Origin: Phylloscopus collybita
Taxonomy: Eukaryota > Chordata > Aves > Passeriformes > Phylloscopidae
Direction: 5' to 3'
Assembly (NCBI GenBank): GCA_027886175.1
Contig: JAJNNQ010000100.1
Location: 1,488,001 to 1,552,000, forward strand
DNA: 64,000 nucleotides
The number at the start of each line of letters is the position of its first letter. The stretch's first letter is position 1. Position numbers and translations under genes: made by a program. Below the pieces are notes generated by a model, which saw only the letters and a program-made list of their open reading frames with translations, made no database searches and was not told where the DNA came from. Positions 1-11,670 of the stretch are shown piece after piece.

Positions 1-284
1 TCCAGCTCCCCAAAATGCCTTCCTGGCCCCTCCGGAGACCCGCTGCCCCATCCTCCAGCCTGGCTGGCTGGCTCGGAGCCATCCCAGCGCGTCACAGCCA
101 TTTGGGGACACCTCCATCCTCGGCATCCCTGGGTGACTCCCGCATCCCAGCCGCGCGGAGCGATGCCCGGGGGCTTCATCCTTCCCCCTGCGGGGTAGGG
201 GCACATCCCAAAGGTGGCTCTGGGGTCTCCGCAGTGGCCGGAGCGGTGCCGGCGCTGCGGAGGAGCGCGGGGCCGGCTCGGAAA

Positions 285-475
285 GGGTTAACGGTTGATT
301 ACAGCCTTTGTCTCCGCATCAGTGTACATAATGCGCCCGCATTTGCATACTGCAGTGTGCGCTCAATTAAAATGAACTTTTAATTTCTTCTAAGTAAATT
401 ACTTCTTCCCGCTACGTGACGCGCACAAAATGTCAGAATAATGGGAGAGCCTTAATGAGCTGGGAATGAGGGGCA
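285..475. promoter_or_regulatory. AT-rich putative conserved non-coding element
   Basis: A 190-bp AT-rich island sits in a very GC-rich background. It has a perfect octamer core (ATTTGCAT near 340), CAATTAAAA-type homeodomain sites, TAATGAG, and a CRE-like ACGTGACG near 415. The sharp base-composition change and dense motifs resemble a vertebrate enhancer. No conservation could be measured here, so the enhancer role is inference. Confidence 0.35.
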
Positions 476-667
476 GGGAGGGGAGTGCTGGGGGGCTCCG
501 GCTCCCCTCTGGGCCACTCCTGCCGGCGGAAAGGATGGATCCTGCTCTCTCCTGCCTTCCCTGCCGGGCCGCGGGACGTCCCTGCTGCCGGGATGTCCCC
601 TGGGCCGGGCAGGGCTCGTCACCTCCTCCTCCTCATCACCTCCTCCTGCCCGTGCTCCTGCAAGGAA

Positions 668-1310
668 CTGAGCTCTGCGGGCGCTGGCCGCATCCGGGCA
701 GCCGGGGATGTGTGGGGGCACGGGGACACAGGAATGTCCCTGCTCGGCTCTGAGCTCTGAGGGACCTGCCCTAATCCCGGCACCCAGGGATGTGTGGGGC
801 ACAGGAATGTCCCTGGTGGGCTCTGAGCTCTCCAGGACCTGTCCTCATCCCGGCAGCCGGGGATGTGTGGGGCACAGGGACACAGGAATGTCCCTGCTGG
901 GCTCTGAGCTCTCTGGGACCTGCCCTAATCCCGGCACCCAGGGATGTGCGGGGCACAGAGATGTCCCTGCTGGGCTCTGAGCTCTGCGGTTGTTGCCCCC
1001 ATCCCGACACCCAGGGATGTGTGGGGACACGGGGACACAGGGATGTCCCTGCTGGGCTCTGAGCTCTGCGGGCTCTGGCCGCATCCCGACACCCAGGGAT
1101 GTGTGGGGCACAGGGATGTCCCTGCTGGGCTCTGAGCTCTCCCGGTGTTGTCCCCATCCCGGCACCCAGGGATGTGTGGGACACAGGAATGTCCCTGCTC
1201 GGCTCTGAGCTCTCCCGGTGTTGTCCCCATCGCGGCACCCAGGGATGTGCGGGGCACAGGGACACGGGGACATCCCTGCTCGGTTCTGAGCTCTCCATCT
1301 CCTGCCCGCA
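668..1310. repeat. Minisatellite, unit about 72-84 bp, about 8-9 copies
   Basis: The anchor GCTCTGAGCTCT recurs near 668, 752, 824, 906, 979, 1061, 1134, 1207 and 1288. It is joined by CACCCAGGGATGTG and CAGGAATGTCCCTG blocks. Unit lengths vary because a GGGGACA block is gained or lost. The overlapping open frames on both strands are products of the repeat. Confidence 0.9.
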
Positions 1311-1499
1311 TCCTGGCGCTCCGCACCCTCCCAAAAATCCTTCCGGGCGCATTCTCCTTCCCAGGCTGCCTCGCAGCACCCCAGGGACCCCCAGCCGGCT
1401 CTGTCCTTCCCGCGGGGAGGGGGGGGGGTGCTCGGGGAGGGACCCGGAGCCCCCCGAGCCTCCCGCTGCCTCCCGCCCGGCGGGCCAGCCCCGTGTCCG

Positions 1500-1620
1500 C
1501 GGGGGCCAGATGGCAGGCGAGATTACTGGAATTTGATTTTCAGATAAATCACCAACCTGGATGAGCGAGTGCTGCTCCAGATGCATTATCCCTAATCCCC
1601 TGGAAGGGAACCTTTCGGGA
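1500..1620. promoter_or_regulatory. Putative regulatory island with E-box and GATA-like motifs
   Basis: The segment holds CAGATGGC (E-box), GATTACTGG, TTTTCAGATAAATC (GATA core) and CAGATGCATTATCC within 110 bp. It stands out as AT-rich between GC-rich flanks. CBFA2T3 is a haematopoietic gene and GATA/E-box pairs are typical of such enhancers, but function here is inference. Confidence 0.3.
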
Positions 1621-1624
1621 GGAG

Positions 1625-4600
1625 ACGGTCCCCGTGCCAGCTCGGCAGCAGCTGGGTAATCCCGGCCCGCACAGCCCGGGGGGGATCAGCTGCTGCCCGG
1701 CCGCTCGGCGCTCCGTGTCACCCGTGCTCGCCACGACCCACATTCGGTCCCGCCGAGCCCGGGCGGGAGCAGATGGAGCCAGATGGGATCGCCCCGGGAG
1801 CACACGGGCACCAGGAGCGGCCCGTGCCCGCCGTGCCCGTGCCTGGCTGCCGCACCCGCGGGGGGAGGCTGAGCGCTGCCGGGGGCTCCCTCCAGCCCAC
1901 CTCTCCCACAGCATCCCGGTGCTGCTGGGGGGGGTGGGGGGCGTGGAGACCCCCTCTCCTCTCACCCCACCATCCTGCCCGCACCAGCAGCATGGCTAAA
2001 CCCTGAGGATGCACCTCCACTTATTCCGGGGATGAACTGGGATGTGGAAGCGACTGCCAGGCTGCAGGCGAGGCTGCTGTGGAGGATGAGGGGAGGGACA
2101 GCCAGGCCTGGCACCCATGGGGGCAGCTCGTGTCCCTCCCTGGATTCCTGGTGCCTTGGGGTGCCCAGGGGAGCTGGCACCATGCAGCTGGGAACAGGGG
2201 GGGTTGCAAGCCCCAGAATTTCTAGGGGTGCTCAGGGCCTTGCTGGGGGCTCTCCCATGGGCTGGGGGCAGGTTTTGGGGGCACACTGAGTTTGGGAGGT
2301 TCTGAGTTGGACACGTCTTCCTTGCCCTCAGGTCTGTCTCGTCCCCAGCTGCTTCCTGCAGCTCCTCCTCTCCTCCAGCAGCACAAACTCAGCGTCCCCC
2401 TGAATAAATGTCACCTGCAAGAGGTGGGGATGCAAGGCCCAGCACAAAGCCCCACTCTGCCCAGCCAAGCACAGCCCCTGGGGCTGACCCCGATGTCCCG
2501 GGTGGTGCTGGCAGGCTGTGCCCCCCTGGCACGGGGCATCCATCACCCGCCAGCAATGGCAAAGCCCGGCATGGCCGGGGGCTGTGCCCATCAATGGGTG
2601 CTCAAACCTGAGCCTGCACCTCCTCCCCGGGGCAGGGCGGGCTGGGGGGCCGGGGGGGGGGGGAGGTGACAGACATTAATTCCTCTTCACATCCCGAAGG
2701 AAAAGGGGATGGGAAAGCTGAGTGGGGAAAGCAAAGCGTTGTCTGGGTGCTCTGGGAATGTCCCCACTGTGCCCGAGGCTGGTCCTTGCACACCTCGAGC
2801 TGTGTCCCCCTAAAGGACAATCCCAACCCTGCCCCCCCAGAAGGGAAGGGCCCCCAGGCTGTTTGTGACACCGCGTGTATTAATGAATATATATTTACGG
2901 GGATCACCAGGAACTCCAAACCACGGCCTTTGCTGGACCCTGCTTTTTATTTTTCCTCCCCTGCTCTGTTTCCATGTTCCTCTGGAGGGAACGGCAGCTC
3001 ACCATCCCCCCAGGGTGGTGGCCACAGCTTCCTGGGGCTGCTGGCCCCTCTCCTTGGGCGGGTGATCCATCTCCTTGGGCTGCTCAGGCCGTTCCCCATT
3101 GTGTCAGAGCTGGGATGCAGCACTGCCAAAGCCCCTCCCCACCCAGGGCAGGCCCTGCCCGTCCCTCGGCCCCCTCGGTGCTCCCCCGGACCCCCGGCGG
3201 GTCCCAGCGGCAGCCAGGGAGCACGCGCCGGTTTATCCCCCCAACGCCAAAATTTACATTGAACCACAAATTAATTTCATAATTTTTTTTTTCCCCTCTC
3301 TAATTATGCCAACATCTGCTGCGAGGCCCAAGCTGTGCGCATGCATTTTAATGGAGCTCTCCCTCCCTCCCCCCGCCCCTCTCAGCGCTGAACTTTGCTG
3401 CAATTATCGCCAGGAGAGGGGCTCCGTGCCGCGGGAGGGAGAGGCTCGGGCTGGCAGCGGGCAGGGAACACGGAGGGAGGTGCAGCCAGGTGAGATATTC
3501 CCCTGCTGCCCCCTGGGCTCCTGTGCCAGCTCAGATTCCTTGGAGGTTTTGGAGGAATAGCTCAGGGGACAGGGTAAAAGATTCCCAAAGAGGCTCTCAC
3601 CCCCTGGGATCAGTCCAAGGCTTTTATTACTGAAGGGTTCCAGGGTAGAGAGAGACAGAACAAGGAAGAACAGGACTTTATCTGATCTCTGTTCAGGAAA
3701 AGAGAGCTGGACCTGAGCCAATTGGGTCATGAAAGGAAGGAAGGGTCAAACGCCATGGTCACAGCTTCAGGGGGTCTCTGGGGAAAAACCATTCCCCAGA
3801 GGAACACAACAGCCAGGGCTGTGCCTGGCCTGTGGGCTGCCACCAGCCTCTGCTGAGCCCTGGGGCCTGATTTCCAGGAAAAGATGGGAAGGAGAAGGGA
3901 TGAGGCTGCTCCAGAGGCAGCTTGGGAGAGCCAAGGGGCAGCAGGGACCCTCCGTGCCCAGGGAGCTGCAGCCTGTGCTGGGATGGGGCTCCCAGGGACC
4001 AGCTCTGGCCCAGGGATGCTCCTTCCCAGGCCACGGACAGCAGCTCCCAGCTCTCCCCAGGGACATCCAAGGCTCCTCGGCCTTGTCCCTGTCCCCCTGC
4101 TGGGGTGAAGCTGGTGGCGTGTCAGCCCTGCCACATTCCCCCTGCACAGGCTGCTCCCGCTCAGGGGAGACGTCTCACGGCCTCGCTGGAAGATGCAAAA
4201 AGGTCATTTGGCTGCCGAGTAATTAAACCCGGCAATTATCAAGGCAGAGCAGCAAGCTCCGGGCTCGGCGGGTGCCCCAGGGCTGCCACGGGAGCCCCGG
4301 GAGGCAGCGAGGGGCAGGGAGGGGGCAGTGGGACAGCGCTGGGACCGGGCGGCACCTCCGGAAAGCCCGCGGGGGCTGCCGCGCCCTCCTTAGAAACTTC
4401 ATCAACTGTTTTAATTCCAAGGTGAGGGGCTGAAGGTGTTGCTTGGATACGGGACGAGCTTGGCTGCGAGGAGGAGCGAGCATCCCGCCCCGGGCTCGGG
4501 GGGCACGGCCCAGCCCCGGCTCCGGGCAGCGGCTCAGAGCAGGGAAAAGCCCGATCCTGCCCGGGGGGCTGAGCCTCAACCCAGGGCATCACCCGGGCCG

Positions 4601-4880
4601 TGCCACTCTTTTCTCCCTTTTCCTCCGGGGGGACATCAGCGGGGACACCCCGCAGCCTGCCCGCGGAGCCTCCCCCGGCTCGGGGCCGCGCCAGCCCAGG
4701 TGTGACAGGCGGAGCGGGGCCGCGCAGCCCCGTTCGGCTGCTGCCGCCCGCCCGCCGCGCAGCCGGAGCAGATGGCAGGCGACAGAAGCTGCCGATGAAT
4801 AATACACGGCTAATGAGCGCCGCGCCCGCCCGCCGCTGCCCCGCACGGCCCATCTGCGCCCGCCGCCGCCGCGGGTGGTG
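1625..4880. other. Non-coding stretch, no gene recognised
   Basis: GC-rich unique DNA with no credible exon chain. It holds an AT-rich island at about 3245-3420 (CACAAATTAATTTC, CTAATTATGCC, CAATTATCGCC), which may be a conserved element, and a retroelement-like patch at about 3545-3815. Open frames lack homology and show no codon structure. Confidence 0.5.
3545..3815 (-). mobile_element. Possible degenerate LTR fragment
   Basis: The patch departs from local composition. It has a TTTATT (AATAAA on the minus strand) followed by a purine-rich run with GAGAGAGACAGAACAAGG, similar in style to avian endogenous-retrovirus LTR ends. No coding remnants or target-site duplication were seen. It could equally be unique sequence. 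Confidence 0.25.
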
Positions 4881-4885
4881 GCCCT

Positions 4886-5460
4886 GCCGTGCGCCTGGCA
4901 CCCAGGGGTCCTGCCCCACGCCTTGGTATGTGCCTGGCACCCAGGGGTCCTGCCCCATGCCCTGCCGTGTGCCTGGCATCCATCAGTCCTGCCCCACACC
5001 CTGCCTTATGCCTGGCACCCAGGGGTCCTGTCCCATGCCCTGCCACGTCTCTGGCACCCATAGACCCTGCCCCACACCCTGGTATGTCCCTGGCGCCTAG
5101 GGGTCCTGTCCCATGCCCTGCCATGTCTCTGGCACCCATAGACCCTGTCCCACGCCTTGGTATGTGCCTGGCACCCAGGGGTCTTGCCCCACACCCTGCT
5201 GTGTCCCTGGCACCCACAGACCCTGCCCTATACCCTGGTATGTGCCTGGCACCCAGGGGTTCTGCCCCACACCCTGCCGTGTCCCTGGCACCCATAGACC
5301 CTGCCCCACACCTTGGTATGTGCCTGGCACCCACAGACCCTGCCCCACACCCTGCCATGTCCCTGGCACCCAGGGGTCCTGCCCCACATCCTGCTGTGTC
5401 CCTGGCACCCATAGACCCTGCCCCACACCTGCCATGTCCCTGGCACCCACGGATCCATTC
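4886..5460. repeat. Minisatellite, unit about 39-40 bp, about 15 copies
   Basis: Units read TGCCTGGCACCCAGGGGTCC followed by TGCCCCACACCCTGGTATG, with an alternating CCCATAGACC variant. Degenerate units continue to about 5590. Open frames on both strands are repeat products. Confidence 0.92.
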
Positions 5461-5599
5461 CCACACTGGAGTTTCTCTCCATGTCACTGGTGCCCCCAGG
5501 TCCTGCCCCGCACCAGGGTGCCCCCTGCCATGGCACACACGGACTCCTCCCCACACCGTGGTGGCCCTGCCGTGCAGCTGGCACCCAGGAGTCCAGAGC

Positions 5600-6155
5600 T
5601 GCTCCTACCAACCACCCTGGGGATGCTGAGGCAGGGAGCAGCGCTGGGGACCAGGCAGTGTCCCCGGCCCGGGGCTGGCAGGGAAGGAGCACGTGGGTGC
5701 CACAACATATGGCAGCGCAGATCCACGCTGCCAGGAGCAGAGGGCTCGGCGTGGGGATCAGCCTCCCAAGCATCTGCTGGATGCCTGTCCAGCCCACAGG
5801 CTCCCTGGGCCTCCAGGAGGGGCTGCTGCCCTGGCTGGGCACCTGGGAGCCCTGAGTGTTGAATTCACCCTGAGGTGAATTTTCCATCGCCTGGACAAGA
5901 GGGTTCTGGCTCCCCAGTCCTGGGATGCTCCGCTCACCATCTCCAAGGGGTTTGTGCCTCCATGCCCCGGGCTGAGCTCCCACCCATCATCATCACCATC
6001 ATCATCATCCTCATCCTTCAGCCCAGCTCCCACCTCAGTTTCCCCCCGGCTCCTCTCTCCCAGCCCAGAGCAGCGCAGGTCAGTGGGCACCCCGAGCCAA
6101 CACCTCGGGGGAGAGGGGGAGGAGGAGGAGGCTGGAAAACAAAACGCTGATGGAT
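5600..6155. other. Non-coding stretch with a short CATCATCAC run
   Basis: Unique sequence. A trinucleotide CAT/ATC run lies at about 5980-6015. Nothing else recognised. Confidence 0.4.
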
Positions 6156-6600
6156 TGTAAAGCTATTGAAGTGCCGGTGAGTAAACTCCACATTTTTAAC
6201 GGCATTTAAATGCCTCCAAGCAGATTAATAAGGTCTAGGTAATAGCAGCACCAGTCTATATTTATTCTATCTTAAACGCCAGTTTGTCAGGCTGTATTAA
6301 TATTGATGGTAAGGCTTGGATTGAGGACAGGAAACGCTGGGACTTCACTTTATCTCTCCCAAACAGGCTGCTCAGCCCCTTTATCAGGGCTGCGGCTGCG
6401 GCAGCAGCTGCCTCTTCAAGGGCTCAGCGCATCCCCTCTCCCCCCCACCCCCCCCCGCCACCCCCACTCCCTCTTTTTAATCAGAGGAGGAGAAGTTGCT
6501 GGCTTGATCGTTCCATTTTTATCTCTTTTATTTACTCCATTTTCATGTCTTTCAGCGCATATTTTATTCCCATCAAGGCAGGACCATTGATAGCTTAAGC
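6156..6600. promoter_or_regulatory. AT-rich putative conserved non-coding elements
   Basis: Two AT-rich islands (about 6156-6330 and 6475-6600) flank a C-rich run. The first has GGCATTTAAATGCC (a 14-bp palindrome near 6202), GATTAATAAGG, CTATATTTATTC and ATTAATATTGATGG. The second has TTTTTAATCAG, TTTTATTTACTCC and ACCATTGATAGC. The pattern matches developmental enhancers. This is inference from composition only. Confidence 0.33.
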
Positions 6601-7145
6601 TGTGTCCCCCGCCCTGGGCTCCCTCCGTGAAGCCCGTCTGGGAAGGACGAGGGGTAATTAGCAGGAGAGAACCCTCCCCGCCCTCCCCTCCTGCCCCACG
6701 GCAGCCACACACAGCGCGGCCCCCCCAGGAGGGGCTGAGCTGCCATTTGGGGGGGTCTGGGGGGAGCAGCCCAGCTTTGGGGGACCCCCCCAGCCCCTGG
6801 AAGGTCTCTTGCTGCTGCAGAGGGTTCTGTGCCCACCACCAGCAACCCCTGATCCCACCCCACCCCGCCCCACCGGGCATCCCAAAAACTCCCTAAAGAG
6901 CTGCTGGGCTGTGCCGTGTGGGGAGAACCCGCTGGAGTTTCCACCCCGGATCCGGGGCCAGGCTGAGGACAAACCCCCTTTTCTTCCTGAATATTCCCCA
7001 AAGCCCAGATTCCTGCCTGGCTTTTTCCCTGCCAGCATTTGAAATGCAAAGTGCTCTCTCTGGGTCTTGATTAACGCTACAAATCATCCAGCTGGGGAGC
7101 AGCCGCCTGCCCACGTGGCCGGGCCGCGGCACCGGCGCTCCCCCC
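6600..7145. other. Non-coding stretch, nothing recognised
   Basis: G/C-rich unique sequence with G-runs at about 6750-6790. No exon, RNA gene or repeat recognised. Confidence 0.4.
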
Positions 7146-7149
7146 CCAG

Positions 7150-7310
7150 CCCGGAATATTCGGAATATTCACGGCAAAGCGGGCAGCGCTTCCCCTGCAA
7201 GGGGTGGGGAAAGCGGTGCGGTGGGAATTTGAACGCGGTTTCAGACGGGGCAGAGCGCTGGCTCGGCTCGGGTAATGAATGCAAAATAATCGTAATAAAT
7301 GCTAATTGAG
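7150..7310. promoter_or_regulatory. Putative conserved non-coding element
   Basis: It starts with a tandem GGAATATTC GGAATATTC (a palindromic 9-mer twice, about 7152-7169). It ends with GGTAATGAATGC, AAAATAATCGTAATAAATGC and TAATTGAGG near 7270-7310. These TAAT-rich motifs are unusual for the GC background. Confidence 0.33.
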
Positions 7311-7690
7311 GGAGGAGGGGGGCAGCCTGGCACGGCCTTTGGAGATAGTCTGGAAAAAATCCGTGTGGAGAGCAGGACAAGCTGGATGGACGTGGGATAG
7401 CCCGGCGGTGCTGGGTGCTCCAGGGATGCTGAGTGCCCCAGGGGTGTCCAAGGATGCTGGGTGCCCCTGGGATGCCTGGACACCGCAGGGACACCCAGGA
7501 ACGCTGGGTGCTGTGCTCTGTGCAGGACAGCTCATCCCCACCCACCCGGCGTGGCCACGAATCCCTGTTCTCACATGACCCCGATGGGATGTGGTGGGAG
7601 AATCCCTGTCCCCTCTCCACAGCGGCTGGTGGCTCCCAGGGCTTTGGGCACCGTGACTGGAGCAGCCCCTGCTCCCCATCACCCTCCAGC
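7311..7690. other. Non-coding stretch with short imperfect repeats
   Basis: The segment at 7400-7500 holds a few GCTGGGTGCTCCAGGGATGC-type imperfect units, related in style to the array at 8405-9055. No gene. Confidence 0.4.
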
Positions 7691-7694
7691 ACCG

Positions 7695-7866
7695 GCAAAG
7701 CGAATCCGTTGAATTTAACAGCCATTAGTCCTGGGAACATCAAAGGGCTCCTCTGCCGGAAAATGAAAATCCTCATTAACTAATAAAAAGCCCGTCGCTC
7801 ACTCTGCCTTTAATATAATTAACACCAGCCAAGACTTCAATTAAGGTTTTATCCAAACTTCAAAAT
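7695..7866. promoter_or_regulatory. AT-rich putative conserved non-coding element
   Basis: It holds GAATTTAACAGCCATTAG, CTCATTAACTAATAAAAAG, TTTAATATAATTAAC and CTTCAATTAAGG, several TAAT cores in 165 bp. It directly abuts the pyrimidine tract at 7867. Confidence 0.33.
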
Positions 7867-8047
7867 GCCACTCTCTCTCTCTCCCTCTCCCTCTCTCCCT
7901 CTCCCTCTCTCCCTCTCCCTCTCTCCCTCTCTCTCTCCCTCTCCCTCTCTCCCTCTCCCTCTCTCTCTCCCTCTCCCTCTCTCCCTCTCTCCCTCTCCCT
8001 CTCTCTCTCCCTCCCCCTCTCTCTCCCTCTCTCCCTCTCCCTCTCCC
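7867..8047. repeat. (CTCTCC/CTCC)n polypyrimidine tract, about 180 bp
   Basis: Almost pure C/T on the plus strand, built from CTCTCC and CTCTCTCC units. This is a classic polypurine-polypyrimidine mirror-repeat tract. Frames on both strands (Ser/Leu/Pro or Arg/Glu/Gly repeats) are not genes. Confidence 0.95.
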
Positions 8048-8404
8048 CACAATCGCGGCGGGCACAGCAGCTCCAGCCTTCCCTGGGATCCTCCGGCTGC
8101 GCCGGCGTCACGGCTGCGGCACGGACATCCCAAATAGGAAATGTTTGTGCTTGGCAGCAGCCGGGGGTGCTGTCGGGTGCCTCTGACCTCAGCAGGGAAA
8201 AATGCTGCCGGGAGGGAGTGGGCTGCGGGCCGGTGGGAACGGGCCGGTTCTCACCGCCGGGAGCCGGCAGCGCTCGTCCCGCTCCGGGGATGGGGAGGTC
8301 GGGGGGTGGCAAAGCCTCCGGCTGTGCTGGCAGGGATGTGTCATCCTGTCCCCTCGGCAGCAGCCCGGGTGTGTGGGGGTGGCCCCAAGGCAGGACACGA
8401 CAAG
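8048..8404. other. Non-coding stretch, nothing recognised
   Basis: GC-rich unique DNA between two repeat arrays. Confidence 0.4.
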
Positions 8405-9055
8405 TCAGGGGGATGTCTGAATTCCCCAGGGATGCAGGGATGCTGTGTTCCCAGGGATGCAGGGATTCCAGGGATGCAGGGATGCTGAGTGCCCCAGGGG
8501 TGTGCAGGGATGCTGAGAATCCCGGGGGTGTGCAGGGATGCTGGGTGCCCAGGAATGCTGTGTTCCCAGGGATGCTGGGATGCTGAGAATCCCAGGGATG
8601 TGCAGGGATGCTGTGTTCCCAGGGATGCAGGGATCCCAGGGATGCAGTGTTCCCAGGGATGCAGTGCTCCCAGGGATGCAGTGTTCCCAGGGATGCAGGG
8701 ATCCCAGGGATGCAGGGATCCCAGGGATGCAGGGATGCAGTGCTCCCAGGGATGCAGGGATCCCAGGGATGCAGTGCTCCCAGGGATGCAGGGATCCCAG
8801 GGATGCAGGGATCCCAGGGATGCAGGGATCCCAGGGATGCTGTGCTCCCAGGGATGCAGGGATCCCAGGGATGCAGGGATGCAGTGCTCCCAGGGATGCA
8901 GGGATCCCAGGGATGCAGTGCTCCCAGGGGTGTGCAGGGATGCAGTGTTCCCAGGGATGCAGGGATGCTGTGCTCCCAGGGATGCTGTGCTCCCAGAGAT
9001 GCTGTGCTCCCAGGGATGCAGTGTTCCCAGGGATGCAGGGATGCCGTGCTGATTG
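8405..9055. repeat. Minisatellite of CCCAGGGATGCAGGGAT-type units (14-17 bp)
   Basis: About 650 bp of CCCAGGGATGCAGGGATC and CCCAGGGATGCTGTGCTC units. Units differ by GGGATC versus GTGCTC or GTGTTC cassettes, a higher-order structure. The long Gly/Cys/Asp and His/Pro/Ile frames are artefacts. Confidence 0.93.
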
Positions 9056-10732
9056 CAGGGCTGCACTTTGGCCACCCCGGAGAGCCACCAGCCCTTGTTG
9101 CCGCACGATCCTGGTGGGGCTGGGTGGGAGGTGCAGCCCGGGTGGGTGCAGCAGGTCAGTGCTGCCACCCCGGGAGCCAGCAGGGAGGAGGGAGAGCCCG
9201 GCTGGACTCGCTGGGCCAGCAGGGGCGGCAGGAGACACACAGATGGCCGCTCTCTGGCAGAGACGGGACCCTAATCCTCCCCATGGGTCCCATTATCATC
9301 CCTGGCTGGTGAAAAAACTCTCATCCTGGATGTGTCTAATCCTAATCACTCCCTATCGCCCAGGACCACTTCAGACGGGCCAGACGGACAGACGAGGCCT
9401 CTCCTGCCCGGAATATCTGCACAGGCAGCCCCCCGGGGCGGGGGGGGGGGGGGGGGGGGCGGGGCAGGGCCAGGCCACCCCTTCGCTCCTAATCCCTCGG
9501 CGAGCCCTTCATTTAAAAGGGGATTTGCCGTTTATTCCCTCCGCAGGCTCCACGAGCATCACAGGGGTCAACATCTGAGCTGGGAGAGACTTGTTAAAGC
9601 ACCAGAGTGGGGGTGTTAATTGGGGGGGGGGGGGGGGCATGGGGGGGGGGGGGGGGGCTGGGAAAGGGCACGGGGTGGTTTCCAAAGCCCGGAGCATCCC
9701 CTGGGCTCCGTGCCTGCAAGGAAAGGCTCTGTGGTCTCTGTGGCTGGGGATGCTCCCAGAAATCCTTTGACCTTCCCCAAAACGCCCAGAGGTGATGAAA
9801 TCCATCCTGGGGGAGGGTGGCTGTGACACCCAGCCCTCCCCCGGGCGTTTCCTTGGGGAGGGGGCTGAGATTTGGGCACAGCAGGACCCCCTCCTGGGCG
9901 TTTAATCCCCCCTTCCCCTGCTCCCACATCCATATGTATGGCAGGGGTGGGCACCAGTCAGGAAGGTCATCACTGGAGGGGGGGGGGGTCTCCTTCTGCC
10001 CACCCAGCCCCGGGGGGTGCCTGGGGCCGCTGCGGGGGGGGGGGATGGGGATTAAATCCAGAAGGGAAAATATCCTGCAGCAGGTGCAGCTTGCGACAGG
10101 TCTGAACGGCTGCCAGCCGGCTCGGAAATCCCAAACACATCTGTGCTCATCAGTTGGACACCAGATGGGCCCCGGGTTAGTATTTTGGGCTGGGGTTTTT
10201 TGGGGGGGGGGGGGGGGGGGGGGGGGTTGGGCAAGGCTGCAGGGTGGGCTGGCTGCTCCAGCCCGGGATGCTCACACCCCGCCTGCATTCCCTCGTGTCT
10301 CTCCCGGTATTTTTAGTGTTTTATCAGCTGGAGGTCAGGCCCCTCTCGGGATGAGGGGCAGCTTGGGGCCACAGCAGAGCTCACAGGCAGGCAGCAGGGC
10401 TCTCTGAGTGCTGGCTCTGCCCTCAGCTTCTCCCCCAAATCCCCCAGGGACACCCATCCTCTCCTTGCACCCATCAGAGGGCAGCTGCAGAGCCCTGCCT
10501 GCATTGAAGGTACTAAATGTTATCAGCTCTCATTGTTCTTGTCCACAGCTGCACATCTCATTCCCCTGTGGATCAGGGCCATCCCAGCACCGAGAGCAGC
10601 TCGTCTCAATCCCGGTGCCCTCCTGTCCCTGGCATCAGGCTGGCACTGGGATGGCTGCATCCTTCCAGGCTGGTGGTTCCAAACTCTCCTCAAGCCAGAT
10701 TGTGCTGGGGCCAGTCCTGTGCACCCCAGGAA
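9056..10732. other. Non-coding stretch with long poly-G runs
   Basis: Unique DNA with homopolymer G runs of 20 (9440-9459), 16 (about 9622-9637), 17 (9641-9657) and 25 (10202-10226). A small mixed island lies at 9280-9350 (CCCTAATCC, CATTATCATCC). No gene recognised. Confidence 0.5.
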
Positions 10733-11670
10733 AATCCATACCAGGACAATCCAGCCCAGGACAATCCATCACAGATCTGTGCATCCCAGCTCCGTCCATC
10801 CCACTCCATCCATCCCAGCTCCATCCATCTCATCTCCATCCACCCCATCTCCATCGATCCCATCTCCATCCATCCCATCTCCATCCATCCCACCTTCATC
10901 CATCCCACTCTAGCCATTCCACCTCCATCCATCCCACTCCATCCATCCCACTCCATCCATCCCACTCCATCCATCCAGCTCCATCCATCCCATCTCCATC
11001 CACCCCACTCCATCCATCCATCCACCTCCATCCATCCCATCTCCATCCATCCCATCTCCATCCACCCCACTCCATCCATCCCAGCTCCATCCATCCCATC
11101 TCCCTCCACCCCATCTCCATCCATCCCACTCCATCCATCCAGCTCCATCCATCCCACCTCCCTCCACCCCATCTCCATCCATCCCACTCCATCCATCCAG
11201 CTCCATCCATCCCACCTCCCTCCACCCCATCTCCATCCATCCCATCTCCATCCATCCCACCTCCATCCATCCCACTCCATCCATCCCACTCCATCCATCC
11301 CATCTCCATCCATCCCATCTCCATCCACCCCACTCCATCCATCCATCCACCTCCATCCATCCCATCTCCATCCACCCCAGCTCCATCCATCCCACCTCCC
11401 TCCACCCCATCTCCATCCATCCCATCTCCATCCATCCCATCTCCATCCATCCCACCTCCATCCATCCACCTCCATCCATCCCACTCCATCCACCCCATCT
11501 CCATCCATCCCATCTCCATCCATCCCACTCCATCCATCCAGCTCCATCCATCCCACCTCCCTCCACCCCATCTCCATCCATCCCATCTCCATCCATCCCA
11601 TCTCCATCCACCCCATCTCCATCCATCCCATCTCCATCCATCCCACTCCATCCATCCCACTCCCTCCCCC
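10733..11670. repeat. CATCCATCCCATCTC minisatellite, about 940 bp
   Basis: Repeats of CCATCTCCATCCATCC with 10- and 15-bp sub-periods, and CCACCTCC or CCAGCTCC variants. Three overlapping frames on each strand stay open for hundreds of codons (Ile/His/Pro/Ser or Met/Gly/Trp/Asp), which is a period effect and not coding. Confidence 0.95.
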
